Assembly: GCA_035079385.1 (NCBI GenBank)
Contig: JAVHKY010000054.1
Location: forward strand, 3,325,501-3,389,500
Length of the DNA: 64,000 nucleotides
DNA from: Aspidiotus rigidus
Taxonomy: Eukaryota; Arthropoda; Insecta; Hemiptera; Diaspididae
Reading direction: 5' to 3'
A model generated the notes under the pieces. The model made no database searches. It was not told where the DNA came from and saw only the letters and a program-made list of their open reading frames with translations. Both the position numbers and the translations under genes were made by a program. The first letter of the stretch is position 1, and the number at the start of each line of letters is the position of its first letter. Shown in pieces: positions 1-10,177 of this stretch.

Positions 1-1281
1 GAGCCTACAGGTGATCCAATAGGGATCCCTACTTCATCAGGAAACTCGAAAAATTTTCCTTCGAATTTACAGTAGTTGGGGGACCAGCAAATATTCAGAA
101 GATCGAAAAATTCATGAAGCTCATTGTGAGGGATGTTGGCTTTAACGAGTAGCTCACACACATACGCTGGATAGTAGCAGCCTTAGGAATATATTAGGGA
201 ACAAACCAAGGACATCAAACGAGCAGATGGTCATTCCCGGGGGAAGACTTACATCCTTCACGACGTCAGTTAAGAAGGCCGAATTCAAGACCGAATGAGG
301 GGATTCAAAATCAATACGATTGTTGAACCAACGGTCCAGGAATTCGGCAAAGAGGTAGGTAGGCGAGGAGATGAAAGAAACAACGGGTCGCATCGGGGTA
401 TTGTTCTTATGCACTTTGGGCAGCCCTTAGATGAGGGGGGGGGATGTAGGGTTAGGAACAGGGAGGGCTTTTTTCAAACCAGGAGTTTTGATGATAGCCT
501 CACTCCTGTTGATGACACTCCTAACTTCTTTTACGTGCTTAGGAAAGCTGAAATCCTCGCTCTCTTTAGCACCACACTGCTGGAGGACTTCATGGACCTT
601 GGAAGAATAGGCGGATTTCTTCCCACAACAGCATTGCCCTTGTCAGCCTTAGTGACGATTAAATCTCCTTCTTTAATCTTCCTCTTTAAACCTTGAATCA
701 CTCCTCCCAATTTATCACTCATGCGAGGGAGGGGGTTGTTGCGGACTAATTCGGCACAAAGTTTCTGGGTATTAAAACCAGGACCAATTTTAACAGCGAG
801 ATCCGCAAAAACATTCGCCAAGGTTTCATCTTTCTTGAGGGGAGGTAGACTAAATTTCAAACCTTTCCTCAAGGAGGGCTGTTTCGTTACTATTAAACAC
901 TACCTGACTATTATTTATGAGGGGGTGGTGGAACGTATGGGCGACAACACCGTCACTCACCCCTTTCTCAACCACATCATCATTAACCTTCAGTAAGGAG
1001 GACAACTTCCTATTTTTCTTCTCCTTCAAGTTCACCTCACACTTCCGACACTTTTCATTGACGTCCCGCATAAAGTAATCAAACTCAAGAGGGAGGAGCA
1101 TACCGGAGAGTCTCGAATGGACCATAAGCTTTAATCTAGTCGTAATATTGTATTTACCATGCCATCTTTGCAACTCTGTTCTTATCCACTTCCCCCTCAT
1201 ATGATTTTCCAGTTTCTTAGTTGTAATCTTACAATCGGAATAAAACAGGAATTTAACGAGCTCAGGTTTCAAATGCAACAC
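1..1281 (-). mobile_element. Penelope-like retroelement, decayed copy cut by window start
   Basis: On the minus strand three overlapping frames encode, in order, an N-terminal region (about 1281-850), the segment ending KEGDLIVTKADKGNAVV (872 to about 600), and an RT block with the palm segment PMRPVVSFISSPTYL and motif A (FDVLGLFPN, about 414-180). The same peptides occur in the copy at 14 kb, and nucleotides 1-60 are the reverse complement of about 14700-14761, so the element continues beyond the window. Frame changes near 600-530 and 180 show it is dead. Unlike the 14 kb copy, it retains the N-terminal region. RT and GIY-YIG endonuclease are the normal cargo of this class; only the RT part is inside the window here. 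Confidence 0.85.
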
Positions 1282-1299
1282 TAAACACCGACGAAGAAA

Positions 1300-2340
1300 C
1301 CAAATATGAGAGGAAAACGAAGCGCGTTGCTTCCGAAACTCACAAAACAGGTTCCCTGCGTTCCTCGTTCAACTTCGTTAAAGAAGCCGTCGTTTTTCCA
1401 AGTTCCTCTCCCGCGACAAGTAGCTTGATATTTCAAAATTTTTTCATTTCCAACTTCTCTGATTGTTGAACTTCTCCAGACTTCAATTTTGAATTCAATT
1501 CTCAAAATCAAATCCATCTGTCCCATAGAACAGGTTTCCTGAATTCCATAGTCAATTTCGTTAAGGAAGCCACTGTTTCGACTTACATATGATAGAAAGG
1601 GGACGCGGAAAAATCCTGACTTTCGAGCTCTACATGAAAGGAGGAGGATTCAGAAGAGTTTAGACTTTTCAGGACTGCAATTTTCCGGAAAAAATATCCG
1701 ACAACCTCAAGGTCGTTTAGAGGTCGACTTTCCACCATATTATACAGCTTGGAGATCAAAATTTTTTCAAGCCCCCTCCTATTATATATATAGCTTGAAA
1801 GTCGTAATTTCGCAAGTCCAGGTTGATGGTGTGAATTTCTCCAGGTCCCACTTCTATTACCAGAAGAGCGCGAAAAAGAGGAAAATTCTCCCTTAGTGCC
1901 TGATTAGATTAGGGTAGGTAAGTTTTTGCTGGTAGGTGGAACATCAAATTTTTCGGGAAAAAGAACATAGAACGGGTTCCTTGTTGACAGATCAAAACTA
2001 GCCAAGGAACGGGAAGAGGACTACTTGCCTATGCTTAGATACTCCCGGATGGTATGCACTAATATGTAATTGCTCAGTCTATGACACATAATTCGGGAAG
2101 TCTCGAGGTAGATCAAGATTAGTCAAGAGCAGAGACGTCACGTCAGGGAGCTACACCCTCCCTTCCCCTTCAGCAATAGCCTGATATGATTAGGCTAACA
2201 GAGTTCGGCTTCAGCTAGAGCGTGTACTCCCGTACGGCTGCAAATCCAGGAATTGGAAGCAGGGTTCAGCAAAGATACGGTGATGAAAATTTGAGAAGTG
2301 ACCAGATAGAGAAAATCTAATCTGCCTAACTTTGACGTAT
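1300..2340. repeat. Relics of the 45-bp minisatellite and AACAGGTTCCCTG repeat family
   Basis: Around 1345-1400 and 1527-1572 lie diverged copies of a motif of the type ACAGGTTCCCTGCGTTCCTC followed by TTCGTTAAGGAAGCC, which recurs at about 4965-5015, 6376-6425 and 9690-9725. Between 1600 and 1860 are solitary, degenerate units of the TATAGCT...GAAATTTTT...CCCCTCCTAT minisatellite. This looks like an eroded copy of the transposon seen intact at 4885-6838. From 1870 to 2340 I see only weak dispersed repeats and no gene. Confidence 0.55.
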
Positions 2341-2745
2341 ACACAAGGATACACGACCTAGGCAGGCTAGAGGCTATCCAAATTCTTGTTCACTTTCCAC
2401 GTACACAGAAGATTTGAAAGGATTGTAGATCTTGGAACCGCCAACAAAAAGAAATTTAAAAATCTTTTTGCAACGTAATGCAGACATTTGATACTACGAA
2501 GAGCTGCGATTCTAAGCATCAGTTGCAAATTATGAATATTTTACAACTTGTACGATAAGAGGACGAGTTATCTCTCAACGCTCATTAAAATAAGCCCCTA
2601 AAAAGCCTTTAGAAGCACTATCCATTATTAAATATCCTCTAGACGAAATGAATAACACTTAAAGACGAAAATGCAAGCGATATACACTCTTCTGCTCGCC
2701 AACTCCGAGGTCATTACATTTTTGAATCTCCAAAATATATAGCAG

Positions 2746-3010
2746 TCATTGGCCAATGTTCTGGAGTACTTCAATCATAATCTCGCGAAATTGCTCAAGA
2801 TTACTGTTTTCACCACCAATGTAACTGTAGTCAGTCGGTTGTAAACCTTTCGGTGTCGTACTGTTTCCTTTTTTGTTCCCATCGAGTTCAACTCCATTAC
2901 CGGTAATTATTATCGGTGTCGTTTTACGTAATATAGCGAGCACTCGCAGACTTACATTGGGGAACGTTACATTAGGAGTACACTCCGGTCTTGAAGCGAT
3001 AACCGTTAAT
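2746..3010 (-). other. Coding-like segment, unrecognised (possible last exon)
   Basis: A minus-strand frame runs without ATG from about 3010 to a TGA at 2746 and reads like real protein, including ECTPNVTFPNVSLRVLAIL and QPTDYSYIGGENSNLEQF, with asparagine glycosylation-type sequons (NVT, NVS, NST). A TGA lies just upstream in frame near 3015, and I found no clean acceptor that excludes it, so the exon boundary is unclear. No family recognised. It could be the terminal exon of a gene whose other exons lie upstream on this strand (3.2 kb and beyond), or a chance frame. Confidence 0.25.
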
Positions 3011-3197
3011 CACCTATTATAAGTGATTAAATGATTCTGGGTACATCACAAGTCAATAAGCACTGTGCGTTCTCATTTGATGATTGGAATTGGTTAAACG
3101 AGAAAAAGTTTCAATCAAAAGATCCGTACCACGCCAGTTTATGACTAATTTTATGATGCGTTCAAGTGTGACACTTTATTGGTATTTGTTATTACGT

Positions 3198-3458
3198 TCA
3201 AACACGTCCTCGAACTCTACACAATAATAATACCTCGTCTGCGTCGAGCGCAATCAGGAGGAAATTCCGATCTCGACTCATTAGAGTGTTCTTTACCTCG
3301 AGCGTATACACAGCATTAGTTATTCCAGGTGAACACCGGTCACGTACAATCACGCCGAACTTCACGGACTCCCAGCATTTTGATTTCGCAATAACGATGC
3401 TCAGTATGGCGACGCGACGGTGGCGGCAAAAGCAAAGTACGAACGGATGTAGCCGCAA
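3198..3458 (-). other. Possible exon of unknown gene
   Basis: The minus-strand frame includes VKFGVIVRDRCSPGITNAVY and is followed by CTCGAG|GTAAAG, a good donor, near 3298. The string G-V-I-V-R-D-x-C-S is faintly like the first strands of class C receptor ligand-binding regions, but that is a guess from a short motif. No ATG start and no convincing acceptor were found. Bases 3460-4300 hold no supportable gene. Confidence 0.15.
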
Positions 3459-4329
3459 ACCATAAAAATATCCGTCCTTGTTTTCCTACTCTTCGCGAAA
3501 GGAAATATTGTCGCCATCAATCCAGCATACTCCAGCGTCGTCTTTCCTCCTTCGAGTTTTGAAAAAAAATTTATTGACTAAATTGAATTAATTTTGAAGA
3601 GAGAAAATTAATAATTTGGGCGTAATACACGCTGTGTAACGGGAACCGTACAAAACTAACGAGCTTTCGTAAATCATCTTAGATGCCCGTATCTCGCACA
3701 TCTTGGACACGAAGTGTCACGCGCGCAATTACCGCGGCAGCGGTATGAGAATGCGTTGGCGAAAATGCGACATACAAGTCGTAAATTTGGGAAACAAAAG
3801 AAAGTCATAACGTAGAACAACTCTGCAAATGTTTTCTCGCATCCCCAAGTTTGAGCAACTCATCCGACCTCACATACCCCCATAGAATTCCAAAAAAATC
3901 ACAGGCAATAGGACACTCTCGTTACAGGTTCCAAGCAGAAGAATTTTATTTACAAGGAATTCCGAGTTCTTATTTCCCAATTTCTATTTTGTCGGCTCAG
4001 ATCGCAAAACTCAAAATCGTAAAAGGCAACACAGAACTTTTATAAAATAGAAATTCTAGGACTTTCTTATAATCCGCGACCTCTGGAATTAGGAGGAGGG
4101 TAGAAAAATTCATTCGTTATAACTTGAAACTGAGAGACAATCCAGCTCGGTAAATTTCTGCAAGTCCTTCATCAATGCCTAATTAGATTAGGGTCCGCGG
4201 AAGGCTGACTGCGCACGTCAAATTTCTCAAAAATTTTCTGGCAGAGCCAAATAATTAAAGATCATGTTCATGTCTATCATAATTTATGTCCATCTTGACC
4301 AGTTACTTTTGAAATCGCTCCGCTCGTTT

Positions 4330-4880
4330 GCAGAGTCTAGTCTAAGGAGCGAAGGAGCCTGAACGTTAAGCTACTTAGCTCCTGGGGCTCACTCGCTCTG
4401 CTCGTTCGCCCCCCCAGTTTTGGTTTAGAGTAAATCTGGTTTACTGTACGTTAGGCGCGAAGCAAGTGAGCCTGTACATAACGCTACTAGCGGTTTAGGG
4501 TAAGTCTAGTATACTGTGCGTTACGCTACTTAGCTCCCGGCGCTCATGAAACATTTTGATACACTTGCGTAGTATAAGAGAGTACTAGTGAAGGCGTAGT
4601 GTATCCCAGTATACTGCATATCACTACACCAACTTTTTCAGACACTTTCCCAATTCCAGGAATTGGCTAGGAGAAAGTCTAGCTCTACCCCTTCTTAAGC
4701 CACTTCAGTTCTACTATATTGGGGTCAGGACATGAAACATTTCAAGCTAGTATAAACCTAGTATACCAGTATTTACTGTATAGATCGAAGAGAGGTCTAG
4801 CCATTCCAGGTCTAGTACAATAAAGGCTTAGCCTAGTATAGGTCTAGTACACTGGGTATTAAGGAACCTAGTATACTGTG
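4330..4880. repeat. Short dispersed repeats, CTAGTATACTG(C/T)GT type
   Basis: The words CTAGTATACTG or CCAGTATACTG followed by CGTTA, CATAT or TGTATT occur at about 4508, 4610, 4838 and 4868, and resume on the other side of the transposon at about 6850 and 6930-6980. The transposon at 4885-6838 has therefore inserted into this repeat. The strings CTACTTAGCTCC and GCTCACTCGCTCTGCTCG also recur between 4370 and 4550. No gene seen. Confidence 0.5.
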
Positions 4881-5221
4881 TATTCAGGGGTGCCGTGATC
4901 CCCCAAAGCTTACGAAGATTTCGCCCCCCCCCCAAAAAAAAAGTCAACAAGCAAAAAAAAAAATTACGGCTTCCTTAACGAAGTTAAACGAGGAACGCAG
5001 GGAACCTGTTTTATGATTGGAATGAGATTTGGTATTGAAAATTCAAGGAAACTTATATCTGGAGGAAGGTAGTGAAAAGAAGGTTTAGACCAATATAATA
5101 TAGTTGGATAAATCAGGTTTCTTGTTAAAATTTTCACTCTTGAGCTATACATGATAGGAGGGGGATTTGGAAAAATTTCGACTCTCGAGCTATATTTGGA
5201 TTAGTTGGTCTGTCTCTCTCC

Positions 5222-5914
5222 TATTATATAGCTCGAGAGTCGAAATTTTTCTAAGTCCCTCTCCTATCATATATGGCTCGAGGATCGAAATTTTTCTAAG
5301 TCCCCCTTCTATCATCTATAGCTCGAGAGTCGAAATTTTTCTAAGTCCCCCTCCTATCACATATGGCTCGAGAGTCGAAATTTTTCTAAGTCCCCCTCCT
5401 ATCATATATAGCTCGAGAGTCGAAATTTTTTCTAAGTCCCCCTCCTATCATATATAGTTCGAGAGTCGAAATTTTTCCAAGTCCCCCTAATATCATATAT
5501 AGCTCGAGAGTCGAAATTCTTCCAAGTCCCCCTCTTATCATATATAGCTCGAGAGTCGAAATTTTTCAAGTCTCCCCTCCTATCATATATAGAAAATTTT
5601 TCCAAGTCTCTCTCCTATTATATAGCTCGAGAGTCGAAATTTTTCCAAGTCCCCCTTCTATCATATATAGCTCGAGAGTCAAAATTTTTCTAAGTCCCTC
5701 TCCTATCATATATGGCTCGAGGATCGAAATTTTTCTAAGTCCCCCTTCTATCATCTATAGCTCGAGAGTCAAAATTTTTCTAAGTCCCTCTCCTATCATA
5801 TATGGCTCGAGGATCGAAATTTTTCTAAGTCCCCCTTCTATCATCTATAACTCGAGAGTCGAAATTTTTCTAAGTCCCCCTCCTATCACATATGGCTCGA
5901 GAGTCGAAATTTTA
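5222..5914. repeat. 45-bp minisatellite array, about 16 units
   Basis: CTCGAG cores recur at a 45-bp period (5232, 5277, 5322 and onward). Each unit reads roughly TATATAGCTCGAGAGTCG, then AAATTTTTCTAAGTCCCCC, then TCCTATCA. Two subtypes alternate (CTATCATCTATAGCTCGAGAG and CTATCATATATGGCTCGAGGA), pointing to expansion of a 90-bp dimer. The array lies inside the 4885-6838 transposon. Confidence 0.95.
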
Positions 5915-5989
5915 ACAGGGAACCTGTTTTATGGGGGGCTATTTGAGAAATCTGCCGTCCGCCGTGCGCCGTCCAGCGAAAAACTTAGA

Positions 5990-6330
5990 AAAATTTCGAA
6001 CCTCGAGCCATATATGATAGGAGAGGGACTTAGAAAAATTTCGACTCTCGAGCTATATATGATAGAAGGGGGACTTAGAAAAATTTCGACTCTCGAGCCA
6101 TATATGATAGGAGAGGGACTTGGAAAAATTTCGACTCTCGAGCTATATATGATAGAAGGGGGACTTGGAAAAATTTCGACTCTCGAGCTATATATGATAG
6201 GAGAGGGACTTGGAAAAATTTCGACTCTCGAGCTATATATGATAGAAGGGGGACTTGGAAAAAATTTCGACTCTCGAGCCATATATGATAGGAGAGGGAC
6301 TTAGAAAAATTTCGACTGTCGAGCTATATA
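5990..6330. repeat. 45-bp minisatellite array, opposite orientation, about 8 units
   Basis: The same unit is reversed (GACTTAGAAAAATTTCGACT...CTCGAGC...ATATATGATAG), with alternation of GAGAGGG and GAAGGGG subtypes. With the arrays on either side it makes a large inverted structure. Because 45 is divisible by three, long frames run through it on both strands; these are repeat artefacts. Confidence 0.95.
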
Positions 6331-6429
6331 TGATCTAGGCTTCCTTGAATTTTCAATACCAAATCTCATTCGAATCATAAAACAGGTTCCCTGCGTTCCT
6401 CGTTTAACTTCGTTAAGGAAGCCGTTATT

Positions 6430-6620
6430 TTTTTTCTAAGTCCCCCTCCTATCATATATAGCTCGAGAGTCGAAATTTTTTCTAAGTCCCCCTCCTATCA
6501 TATATAGTTCGAGAGTCGAAATTTTTTCTAAGTCCCCCTCCTATCATATATAGTTCGAGAGTCGAAATTTTTCTAAGTCCCTCTCCTATTATATATGGCT
6601 CGAGGGTCGCAATTTTTCTA
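6430..6620. repeat. 45-bp minisatellite, third block, about 4 units
   Basis: Four plus-orientation units follow a second copy of the ACAGGTTCCCTGCGTTCCTC block (6385-6425). The last unit has the variant CTCGAGGGTCGC. The block runs into the GC-rich CGGACGGCGCACGG repeat. Confidence 0.9.
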
Positions 6621-7194
6621 AGTTTTTCGCTGGACGGCGGACGGCGCACGGCGGACGGCGCACGGCGGACGGCGCACGGCGGACGGCGGACGGCAGATTT
6701 CTCAAATAGCCCCCCATAAAACAGGTTCCCTGTTAAAAAAAAAAAAAAAGCCCCCCCTATAATAACAAAAAAAAACCGCCCCCCAGAATTTCCTACGAAG
6801 AATATTGTCTTCAAAAAAGTGGCTTCACGGCACCCCTGGTATTGAGCCTTGACAGCTAGTATAATATTGCATATAGGGATGGGAACTCGCAAAATTTCGA
6901 ATCCGGTCCAGGAGGGGACTTAGTATTAGCCCAGTACAGTACCTAGGAATACCCAGTATAATATACTGCATGAAGTAACACCAATAAGGAGGGAGCTACC
7001 AGTCGAAAATGGAGGAGGGAAGCTAAGGAGAAGAGAGCTAGTATGATATTGCATAAAGGGTATACAGGAGCTTATTAGTAGTATAATAGAGATAGTATGA
7101 ACTGATACGAGTCTCCTAAGGCTATAGTGTAAAAAAGACTTATATAATACTACTTAGTACTGTACAACGCTAGTATGATACAAGGAGGGGCCTA

Positions 7195-7370
7195 GCCTAG
7201 TTCAAATACTGTACAGACACCCGGACGCAAATTCCGGAATCAGGGGTAGGGCTGAGGTTCGACGTTAAAGAACTTCTGAGTCCCAAGGTCATGCGCCCGA
7301 ACGTCCGGACGCATATTTTGAGATTAGGGTAGGGGTAGAGAAAAGACATGAACATGTCAAGAAAGAACGA
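7195..7370. repeat. Dispersed repeat shared with 33.06-33.42 kb
   Basis: The words GAGTCCCAAGGTC, CGGACGCATATTTTGAGATT, GGGTAG, and GAGAAAAGACATGAACATGTC occur here in the same order as in the 33.2-33.4 kb region, with point differences and spacing changes. Bases 7400-8580 show no supportable gene; a short hydrophobic frame near 8010-7885 (-) was not accepted. Confidence 0.5.
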
Positions 7371-8584
7371 GTTCCACGCCTCAACTATTCAGTTCTATGG
7401 TGGGGCGGTGTCCGGGGTAGCCCCCCCCCCCCCTGGCAAAGCGCCGAGTTATGCCCAGTCAAAGAATGTAGTCATCCGCAAACCGGACTACTTGACAGAT
7501 TAAGAAATCACAAATTGGACGTATACTCGCTTCATTTAGTTTTTGTTAAATATCCACTCTTCAGCGTTTTTCAACCTTGACGTAAAGAGGGATTTGGAGA
7601 GGGAAGGAAACATGATTACGGGGAAGATGCATTCATAATATGTCCCGTAAAATCAAAGCAACAATCCAACGCATTGATTATAGAGTCACAAGGGAGACAG
7701 CTGTAGGAAAATGTGCCATCATTATGAAGGACCTGAATATTTTCCCTCCTTTTCCCTTTTCTCAACTTCCTTTTTCTTTCGCGTTCATTTGACTTTGAGA
7801 CTTGGAAGAATTGCTTCATTTGGACAATGTATAAGAAAAGTAGGGCATGTAAAAATTTTGACCATCGAGTATATGTATTTTTGACTATTGGGTTATACAT
7901 ATGAGATTTGGAGAAATGAAAATTTTACAAGTTGACCCAACTAAAACTGCAAAATTCAATACAGAAACAATGATGACCAAAATATCAATCGCATACATAA
8001 GAAGGCACGCCATCTTGCGACCATTTTGAGTGGCACCAACTTGTAGAGAGAATTCACACATGCAAACATCAAAAGCAGCCAAGCGTCATAAAGTCGATGC
8101 TTATTAAGTTGGCGCTTATGTTGTCATACAAACAAATGATCTTGTGTGACTTTGACTTACAGCAAAGCGACGTAAGAACAAGTTCCCTTGGAAACATCCG
8201 AAACAATTCAAAAAATTGGGCGTTTGAAAGATTCAAATATGTATCTAATAGTCAAGTCGTCGAACCTTTGAACTGAAGGGTAAACGACCAGTCGGCATTC
8301 TTCTCTGGTGGTGGGCTACATAAGAGAGGGAGATGTACCTTCCTAATCAGTACGTGCCGTAATTTAGAAGGAAGAATTAATTCTGTAATCTTGTCTTGTT
8401 CAGCATTGGAATAATTTCTTCCTGTGAAGTTGGCATTATTGCAGCATCAGGGCTTGCAACCGAAATTTTTTGACGTTTCATGTCTTTCGTCTCACCGTAC
8501 CCCGATTTAAAAATTCGCGAGTACACCTCCCCCCCCCCCGTCAAGAGAGACCGTGGGCGTGCAACTATCTTCCCGATAAGTGAT

Positions 8585-8855
8585 TCAGAAATTTGTTAAT
8601 ATTTAATTTTAAATGATTAATAATTAAATTATTTTTAATAAATTAAATTTCTTAATTTTTTTAAATTTTAAATTCATTAAATCAATTTATTTATTTAAAA
8701 ATTTTGATAAATAATTTTTATTTTAATAAAAATGATTATTTAATAATTATATTAATTTAAATTATCATATTTTATTTATTTTAACGTACTCGTATATAAT
8801 TATCAATTTATTTATTTAAATTAATTAATTAATTTTTTTCTTAATTAAATAGCGA
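8585..8855. repeat. AT-only island
   Basis: About 270 bp made almost wholly of A and T (runs of AATTTATTTATTTAAA and TTAATTAATT) with sharp edges against normal-composition DNA. It has no open frame and no recognisable mitochondrial protein match. A low-complexity tract or an unrecognisable mitochondrial or satellite fragment are both possible. Confidence 0.6.
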
Positions 8856-9171
8856 GTGAGCCCCACCTCAAAATATTTCTCATATAAAACTTAAACAACG
8901 CCAAGAAAGATAAGGGGGCAAACGAGTATTGTCTCACAAGCACTTGACTTAGTAGAAGCCTAAACTAAAATATTTCAAGATGACTGATAGAATATAAGAG
9001 ACATGAAACATGATCTTCATTTATTTGGCTATGCCAAAAATTATTTTTTAATGGTTAAGGGTTATCGGTCAAATGACCTCCCAATTATTTTTTCGGTAAT
9101 CGGTCCATATCACTCTAAAGACAGAGTTGATCTATACCGCTCCAAAACCGCTTTGGAGTCGATACTTTTTA

Positions 9172-9712
9172 ACAGGGAACCTGTTTTATCCAGGAGGAGG
9201 GGGGTCGGGAAAAAACGTCCACCGTCCGCCATCTGGCCGGTCGGCAAAGCTCAGAGCTCGAAAATTTTTAAAGTCTCCTCCTATCATATATAGCTTGGGA
9301 AAGTCCGGACCTGTGAGGTCTTAGTTTGATGACGTCATAGGTCAGCCTTGTGACGTCACAATCTGATGACGTCATAGATCAGTTTTTTCCAAGTTCCTCT
9401 CCAGCTTCAAAGTCCGGGCCTGTGAGGTCAGTTTGATGACGTGATCAGTTTTCTTCTAGTTCCTCTCCTATTACATATAGCTTCAAAGTTTGGGCCTGTG
9501 AGGTCAGTTTGATGACGTCATAGGTCAGTCTTGTGACGTCACAATCTGATGACATCATAGATCAGTTTTCTTCAAGTTCCTCTCCTATTATATATAGCTT
9601 CAAAGTCAGAGCCTGTGACGTCATAATTTGATGCCGTCATAGGTTAACCTTGTAACTCCACAATCTACATTTTGCAGATCCCACGTGCCCCATAAAACAG
9701 GTTCCCTGCCAC
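9172..9712. repeat. Inverted-repeat-bounded element carrying CRE-palindrome tandem repeats
   Basis: The left end ACAGGGAACCTGTTTTAT (about 9172) and right end ATAAAACAGGTTCCCTG (about 9694-9710) are inverted copies of each other and match ends used at 5909-6735. Inside are minisatellite-like pieces (CTCCTATCATATATAGCTT) and four imperfect tandem units that begin AAAGTCCGGGCCTGTGAGGTC (starts about 9300, 9407, 9484, 9602). Full units are near 115-120 bp; the second has an internal deletion. Confidence 0.7.
9330..9623. promoter_or_regulatory. Cluster of six TGACGTCA (CRE-type) octamers
   Basis: Perfect TGACGTCA palindromes lie at 9330-9337, 9351-9358, 9367-9374, 9513-9520, 9534-9541 and 9616-9623, with mutated versions between (GATGACATCATAG, GATGACGTGATC). 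TGACGTCA is the consensus for CREB/ATF bZIP factors. The sites are seen directly; any binding or regulatory role is inference, since no gene start was found nearby. Confidence 0.5.
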
Positions 9713-10177
9713 CCTTCGTTGAACTCGGTGAAAGTACCCGTGAGTTTTTGTTTTTTCAGCAAAATCTAGCATGTTTTGAAGTTCTGCCGTTTTTGCAATG
9801 TTTGTTTACTCTTTGGAGAATCCCTCCCTCAATTTGGATTAGCACTTTCTGAGTTACAATAGAGTGGCAAAAAGAATCCTCTGAATCTTGCATGTATATT
9901 TACTCTCTCATCCTAACAGTGTTGTCCAAACTGCGGGTCGTTTAAGGTTCTGACGCTCCTGCTATTGAAAGAAAGATACATAGTTGCTGGCTATTGAAAT
10001 GAAATGTAAAGCTGCGTATAAAGGTGTAAGGAATGTAGAAACACAGCGATATCTTATCTCGGTTTATATGTTTACACAAAATACACATTAAACACGGATG
10101 GTTTCATTTATTTCTCTTCTTTTTTTGGAGGTGAATCGAGAAAGAACGCGACTAACTCTGAAATGGGGACGACTTAC

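Larger units (their letters stand above)
5909..6735. repeat. Nested inverted repeat with AACAGGGAACCTGTT ends
   Basis: The arm starting TTAACAGGGAACCTGTTTTA (about 5909) continues through GGGGGGCTATTTGAGAAATC and a CCGTCCGCCGTGCGCC block into minisatellite. Its reverse complement ends at about 6735. Arms exceed 100 bp; the right arm carries an expanded (CGGACGGCGCACGG)n block at about 6636-6690. The same end sequence bounds the 9172-9712 repeat, so this may be a separate element nested in the larger one. The terminal AACAGG-GAA-CCTGTT is itself a small palindrome. Confidence 0.7.
4885..6838. mobile_element. Non-autonomous DNA transposon (hAT-like), packed with minisatellite
   Basis: The ends are perfect 14-bp inverted repeats, CAGGGGTGCCGTGA at 4885-4898 and its complement at 6825-6838. 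Both are flanked by the same 5-bp direct repeat GTATT (4880-4884 and 6839-6843), a target-site duplication. The CAGGGGTG start is typical of hAT transposons; most give 8-bp duplications, but some hAT groups give 5-6 bp. There is no transposase. The inside is made of 45-bp units in plus (about 5222-5914), minus (about 5990-6330) and plus (about 6430-6610) orientation, two copies of an ACAGGTTCCCTGCGTTCCTC block in opposite orientation (about 4965-5015, 6376-6425), and a nested inverted repeat (5909-6735). Confidence 0.8.

Noticed and set aside
5222..5914. CRISPR-like direct repeats
   Set aside because: The whole 45-bp unit repeats with no unique spacers, in a eukaryotic genome inside a transposon.
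5167..6304. Long open frames on both strands with repeating peptides such as LRKISTLELYMI
   Set aside because: They are read-through of a 45-bp minisatellite, whose period is divisible by three; there is no start context and no family match.
6482..6892. Minus-strand 136-codon frame
   Set aside because: It crosses the GC-rich CGGACGGC repeat and poly-A/poly-T runs; composition-driven only.
8585..8855. Second NUMT or mitochondrial control region
   Set aside because: Almost pure A and T with no protein or tRNA-like signal; similarity cannot be judged by eye.
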